The translations under genes and the position numbers were made by a program. A DNA stretch of 64,000 bases from NCBI RefSeq assembly GCF_007751035.1, contig NZ_CP036433.1:6987001-7051000 (forward strand). Reading direction: 5' to 3'. Shown here piece after piece: positions 60,599 through 64,000 of the stretch (positions within the stretch are counted from its first letter, which is position 1; every line of letters starts with the position of its first letter). Under the pieces are notes generated by a model. That model was not told the origin of the DNA, ran no database searches, and saw only the letters and a list, made by a program, of their open reading frames with translations. This stretch comes from Lignipirellula cremea. GTDB taxonomy: Bacteria > Planctomycetota > Planctomycetia > Pirellulales > Pirellulaceae.

Positions 60599-61708
60599 AT
60601 GCTGACGGTCGCCGATGTTCTTCGTCGGCACGGTCCCGCCTACCTGGACCGCCACGCGACGACGATGCCTGTCGAACAGAAACGCGTGCTGCGCTGCATC
60701 ATGGCTTGCCGCACCGGCGAGTTGGGGACCGTGCATTACGCCTGCCGCCAGTGCGGGCAGGCGCATGTGATGGGTCGCTCGTGCGGCAACCGCCATTGCC
60801 CCAGCTGTCAAAGCGAGAAGGGCGGCGTCTGGTGCGAACGACAGCTCGCCAGGCTGCTGCCGTGCCATTACTTCCTGTTGACGTTCACGGTTCCCCAGGC
60901 GTTCCGCGAGTTCGCCCGGCGACATCCGCGCGAAGCGTACGCCGCCATGTTCCGCGCTTCGAGTGACGCTCTCAAGTCACTGGCCGCCGACCCAAAACGG
61001 TTAGACGTCAAGACGCTGGGCTTCTTCGGAGCGTTGCACACCTGGGGCCGCGACTTGAACTATCATCCGCACCTGCATTACGTCGTACCCGGCGGAGGGC
61101 TGGACGCGGAAGGCCAATGGCGGCAGACGCCGACCAGCTTCTTTCTGCCGTGTCAACCTCTGTCACTCCTGTACCGCGGGAAACTGCGTGCGGCGCTTGC
61201 CGCAGAGGGCTTGCTGGACGAGGTCGACGACTCGGTCTGGAGCGAGTCCTGGGTGGTCGATTGCCAGGCGGTCGGCGACGGCGCGGCGGCGGTCAAGTAT
61301 CTGGCGCCTTACGTGTTTCGCGTCGCCCTGTCCGACAAGCGGATCGTGGCCTGCGACGAACAATCGGTGACGTTCCGCTATCGCCGCAGCGGTTCGCAGC
61401 GCTGGCGCACGATGCGACTGGACGCAGACGAGTTCGTGCGGCGATTTCTGCAGCACGTCCTGCCGCGAGGGCTGCAAAAGGTCCGCCACTATGGGTTCCT
61501 CAGTCCTCGCGCGGGGCAATCGATCGAATCGCTGAAGTGGCTGGTGGCGGCCGCCTTGGGCTTGCTGTTCTGGCTGGCCTGGACGGAAACGATCGTCGCG
61601 CCGCCGACGCCCGACTTCGCCTGCAGCGAGTGCGGCGGGCCCTTGATGCGTATCCGTTTCGAGCCGCCTCCGCCGCCGAGGCCCATCCCCACTTCTCAAC
61701 CGCCTTAG
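60599..61708 (+). CDS. IS91-family HUH transposase, copy 4
   Basis: The 369-residue protein is identical in sequence to copy 2, with the zinc motif, HPHLH and KYLAPYVFR. An in-frame ATG at 60581 is an alternative start. Confidence 0.9.
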   Translation: MLTVADVLRRHGPAYLDRHATTMPVEQKRVLRCIMACRTGELGTVHYACRQCGQAHVMGRSCGNRHCPSCQSEKGGVWCERQLARLLPCHYFLLTFTVPQAFREFARRHPREAYAAMFRASSDALKSLAADPKRLDVKTLGFFGALHTWGRDLNYHPHLHYVVPGGGLDAEGQWRQTPTSFFLPCQPLSLLYRGKLRAALAAEGLLDEVDDSVWSESWVVDCQAVGDGAAAVKYLAPYVFRVALSDKRIVACDEQSVTFRYRRSGSQRWRTMRLDADEFVRRFLQHVLPRGLQKVRHYGFLSPRAGQSIESLKWLVAAALGLLFWLAWTETIVAPPTPDFACSECGGPLMRIRFEPPPPPRPIPTSQPP

Positions 61709-62089
61709 CCAGCCGATGCACGATCGACGACACGTGTTGATGATTCAAAAGTCGCGGCAGCGACCGCGCCCCCACTGCGCGCCGACGTTCGATTTGGACG
61801 TCGAAAACGATCGATACCCGGCGAAACGGACAATCGTGATGCAACGCCTCTCCCTCAAACGCCCCGCTGGCCGCCGTCAAACGAAGGCGATTCCGCAGCA
61901 AGCCGTTACGCCCAAGCTCCGCCTCGGAAGCGTTTCCCTAAGGCCCTGCCCGGCCACGCAACGCGCCGGGCTTCTCGAACAAACGACTTGACCTCGGCTC
62001 CTCGAACGGCAATTCGATCCCACCTTCACGCGCAACAACAACTCGCAGCGGAAAATCTACGCACCGGCCCGCGAGGACAAATCCTAATT

Positions 62090-62297
62090 GTTATGGGAGG
62101 TTGGGGGACGCGATCCGTTCTGGTCGCGTTGAGAATATTTTGATCGAAGTCGGAGGTGGCTGGCAACGGCCACAATCCAGGAAGCTGTGGTCGCGTTCCT
62201 GCCGACCAGGCCAAACGGACAGGATCACCTTGGAGAACGAGTTGCCCTTCTGTTGAAAACAGAACTTTTGAAATTGAAAACGGTTCGACGGCATAAC
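62090..62297 (-). other. Repeated short cassette, copy 3
   Basis: The 205-bp body is next to IS91-like copy 4 on its left and meets attC 1 on its right. The 66-codon frame is the same as in copy 2. It is the second cassette from attI, a position with potentially strong expression. Confidence 0.6.
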
Positions 62298-62381
62298 GCT
62301 ACCGTTCACCGGGCCGCGGCAAACGATATTGACTTCAGGACCGGCGCGGCCCGCGGCTCCGTGTGCAACGGATTGTTATTT
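62291..62381 (-). other. attC site 1, intact
   Basis: AAC core at 62295-62297, GTT at 62375-62377. The stem pairs CACCGGGCCGCGG with CCGCGGCTCCGTG with one unpaired base. It is nearly identical to attC 12, showing two cassettes with the same attC type at opposite ends of the array. Confidence 0.85.
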
Positions 62382-62403
62382 CCTTTCAGTGACAGTCTCG
62401 AAT

Positions 62404-62994
62404 TCAGCAACAAAAATTCGAAACCTGAGAGACGAGCCCGCGAAGTTCATCATATGGGAAACCATCAGGCAGCGTCAGCTTTTCGACGTTACGCACAATC
62501 GCGTCACAGTCGTCATCCAGATATTCAAGAAACTCAAAGAAGCTCGAAACAGGCGGCGATATAGTGTGTGATTCAAGGTCAGTCAGAACTTGCTTCGGAT
62601 GCAATACCGTGAGGTGCGGCCAAACAGGGAAAACCAACGATTCGACATCGCAGTCATAGAATTCGCAGTCAATCAATGTGGCTGACGCAAAGTCGCAGCC
62701 CTCAACAGCGCCTTTCAGACCAAATTCAGGAAGGTGGCCGAACCGGTTGTTGCGATAGCGACCACTGAATTTCACTCGTTCCAGTCGCGCCTCGCACCAA
62801 AAAAAGCCATCGAGCTGCACCTTTGTCTTGAATTCACCGCCTGTGAGAGTTGCCCGTATGCTAAGCGCGCGAGCGGGTACTGAACTCTCGATGACGCAGT
62901 CCGTCAGCAAAACATCGGCACCAATCGCGTTGAACGTGCCCCTGTCGTCGATGACGATATTGACCGATGACAGTGATTCGTTCTGTAGGTTCAT
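62404..62994 (-). CDS. Pentapeptide-repeat-like protein (first cassette)
   Basis: The 196-residue protein has a stretch that resembles pentapeptide repeats (ALSIRATLTGGEFKTKVQLD, ARLERVKFSGRYRNNRFG, GCDFASATLIDCEFYDCDVE) and a helical C-terminus with FFEFLEYLDDDCDAIVRNVE. I chose ATG 62994; an ATG at 63006 overlaps the attI core. Its place next to attI makes it the most recently captured or best-expressed cassette. Confidence 0.65.
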   Translation of the reverse strand: MNLQNESLSSVNIVIDDRGTFNAIGADVLLTDCVIESSVPARALSIRATLTGGEFKTKVQLDGFFWCEARLERVKFSGRYRNNRFGHLPEFGLKGAVEGCDFASATLIDCEFYDCDVESLVFPVWPHLTVLHPKQVLTDLESHTISPPVSSFFEFLEYLDDDCDAIVRNVEKLTLPDGFPYDELRGLVSQVSNFCC

Positions 62995-63001
62995 ATGGAA
63001 T

Positions 63002-63140
63002 AACATATATTATACAGACGTCTGCATAACCCGGTGGTTGCAGGTGCTGTTAGTTTCTGCATAAATCGAGCGGTGTCAAGCTGTTTCCGTGGTTTGCTGG
63101 GGCCGTTTGTTTTATACAGATGGCGGTCGGGGGATTTATC
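63002..63140 (-). other. attI-like region and integrase upstream region
   Basis: The cassette junction core reads AAC at 63002-63004 (GTT on the cassette strand), with no palindromic attC to its right, as expected for attI. The interval to intI holds TATACAGACGTC at 63010-63021 and its complement GACGTCTGTATA at 63143-63154, and a further TTATACAGA at 63112. The cassette promoter probably lies here. Confidence 0.6.
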
Positions 63141-63950
63141 ATGACGTCTGTATATTCCGGGGCCGGTGAGGTCGAGGGACGGGCGCAACCCCCTTTGCTG
63201 CAAGAGGTTCGGCGTGTTTGCCGGCGATTGCATATGTCGATTCGCACTGAAAAGGCATATGTCCATTGGATTGAAGAGTTTCTGCGGCGGCAGCGGCAAC
63301 TCGCCGGGAAGTGGCGGCATCCGGCCGAATTGGGCAGCCACGAAGTGAACGAGTTTCTCACTTATCTCGCGGGAATCGGGGGAAAATAACTTCGGCGATT
63401 TTTCCCGATTGGCAGGAATCGGAAACGCGACATCCACAAGGGTCGTAGCGAATTCCTTCTCACACCTCTTCCTCCTTCTTTGCGCCTTCGCGCCTTTGCG
63501 TGAGTTCCCCTTTTCCGCGATGCCGATTTTTCAACCCGCTCATTTTATCTTCCAGCCGTTGCAGGAGAGATTGGCGGTTTGATCACCAGGTGAAGCATAC
63601 GTAAAAGTTGAACGTCATCGCTGTTATACAAAAACCGAAGAAGTTTTTTCCCTCATTCCGAAGAACGGCCCGACGCTAGCGCGTTCGGCTCACAGGATCA
63701 GCCGGCTTGGGCTGCTCAGGTTTCGTGGTTCCTGTCGAGAAAAATACCGAAGTTATTTTTCCCGCGTTCCGCAGTGGAACGCCGGGTGGCGGCCAGTACG
63801 CAGAATCAGGCCCTGTCGGCGATCCTGTTCCTTTATTAAGAGGTCTTGCAACTCGATCGGACTCTCGATCTGGATGCGGCGCGGGCGAAGCGGCCGCAGC
63901 GTTTGCCCGTGGTGCTAAGCGTCGACGAGGTGCGGCGTTTGCGAAGCAGG
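63141..63950 (+). pseudogene. intI: Integron integrase, inactivated
   Basis: The N-terminal part (to 63371) has the integron-integrase core-binding pattern LLQEVRRVCRRLHMSIRTEK, then AYVHWIEEFL and RHPAELGSHEVNEFLTYLA. A 399-bp MITE then interrupts the frame. After it comes VERRVAASTQNQALSAILFL, a TAA stop in place of the next Lys/Arg codon (FLY-stop-EVL), and RAKRPQRLPVVLSVDEVRRL. Sequence beyond about 63945 no longer resembles an integrase, so the catalytic half is lost or displaced beyond the window. Start ATG 63141 has GGGGGA upstream. It reads opposite to the cassettes, as expected. Confidence 0.88.
63372..63770 (+). mobile_element. 399-bp MITE, copy B, inside intI
   Basis: The element is the reverse complement of copy A at the same length. 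It splits the integrase frame between LTYLA and VERRV. The target GC is duplicated (left flank CTCGCG, right flank GCAGTG), and excision of the element and one GC would restore the frame. Confidence 0.88.
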
Positions 63951-64000
63951 GCGATCCCAACTTTCCCGCTGGGGAACTCTTCAGGGATGGCGTGCTTCTC

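Larger units (their letters stand above)
59598..62089 (+). mobile_element. IS91-like element, copy 4
   Basis: The 2492-bp element starts GTTCAAGG and ends CCTAATT next to GTT at 62090. Its transposase is identical in sequence to copy 2 and its recombinase nearly so. Left and right flanks match those of copy 2, so both occupy the same type of attC-cassette junction. Confidence 0.85.
38187..64000. other. Chromosomal integron with 13 cassettes
   Basis: The region has a degenerate intI at the right end (63141 onwards), an attI-like junction (about 63002) and 13 attC sites from 62381 down to 38187. All cassette genes read leftwards, opposite to intI, as in known integrons. Each attC has an AAC core on its left and a GTT core on its right with an imperfect palindrome between. 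Cassettes from intI outwards: pentapeptide-like; repeated short cassette; hypothetical; toxin plus immunity; repeated short cassette; secreted hypothetical; hypothetical; zinc-ribbon-like; TIGR03067-like; repeated short cassette; hypothetical; SMI1/KNR4; Imm1-like. Eight attC sites are split by mobile elements. The window ends inside the intI pseudogene, so that boundary is not seen. Confidence 0.88.

Noticed and set aside
38187-62381. The regularly spaced repeats as a CRISPR array
   Set aside because: The repeats are 80-130 bp, differ from one another, contain paired arms with AAC and GTT cores, and the spacers hold genes. This is an attC array, not CRISPR.
1-64000. tRNA, rRNA and prophage genes
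   Set aside because: No cloverleaf, rRNA-like sequence, or phage structural genes were recognised by reading. A tRNA scan was not possible here.

Overview
The window is high-GC bacterial DNA that looks like a planctomycete of the Pirellulales type. The evidence is several genes of planctomycete-typical families (two DUF1501 proteins, two DUF1549/DUF1553 proteins, a DUF1592-series cytochrome followed by a DUF1552 protein), many secreted proteins with Sec or Tat leaders, and loosely packed small operons. No rRNA, tRNA or CRISPR array was seen.

Positions 1-38186 are ordinary chromosome: a secreted beta-helix protein, a TPR-AAA ATPase, DNA polymerase III delta (holA), a secreted esterase, an orphan N6-adenine methyltransferase, a glycine-rich 37-residue repeat protein, a TPR lipoprotein, a sialate O-acetylesterase-like protein, four small membrane proteins, an ATP-grasp protein, a DUF1501 + DUF1549/1553 operon, a DUF350 + spermidine-synthase-like operon, a GspF-like protein, a 2-oxoacid decarboxylase, a DUF1592 + DUF1552 + SGNH operon, a BLUF photoreceptor, two hypotheticals, a second DUF1501 + cytochrome/DUF1549/1553 operon, and a short hypothetical gene at the edge.

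Positions 38187-64000 are a chromosomal integron. The integron integrase gene (intI) lies at the right end, reads rightwards from 63141 and is a pseudogene. To its left is an attI region and then an array of 13 cassettes. Every cassette gene reads leftwards, away from intI, and cassettes are separated by imperfect-palindrome attC sites with AAC and GTT cores. Recognisable cassette products are an Imm1-like immunity protein, a SMI1/KNR4 (SUKH) protein, a TIGR03067-like protein, a pentapeptide-like protein, and a pretoxin-HINT polymorphic toxin with a putative immunity gene in one cassette. One small cassette occurs three times.

The array has been heavily invaded, almost always at one point: the GTT (R'') core of attC. 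Four full copies and two right-end remnants of one IS91-like element, each full copy carrying a tyrosine recombinase gene plus an HUH transposase gene, sit exactly there, all in one orientation. Two group II introns without a reverse transcriptase gene sit at the same core. A composite transposon built from an ISAzo13-like element and a related 399-bp miniature element sits 2 nt further on and carries a 5'-truncated Imm11 gene. A second copy of the miniature element interrupts intI. A DDE insertion sequence with an 8-bp target duplication is nested in one cassette. The likely history is an integron that collected toxin-immunity cassettes, lost its integrase, and became a landing pad for elements that recognise attC.
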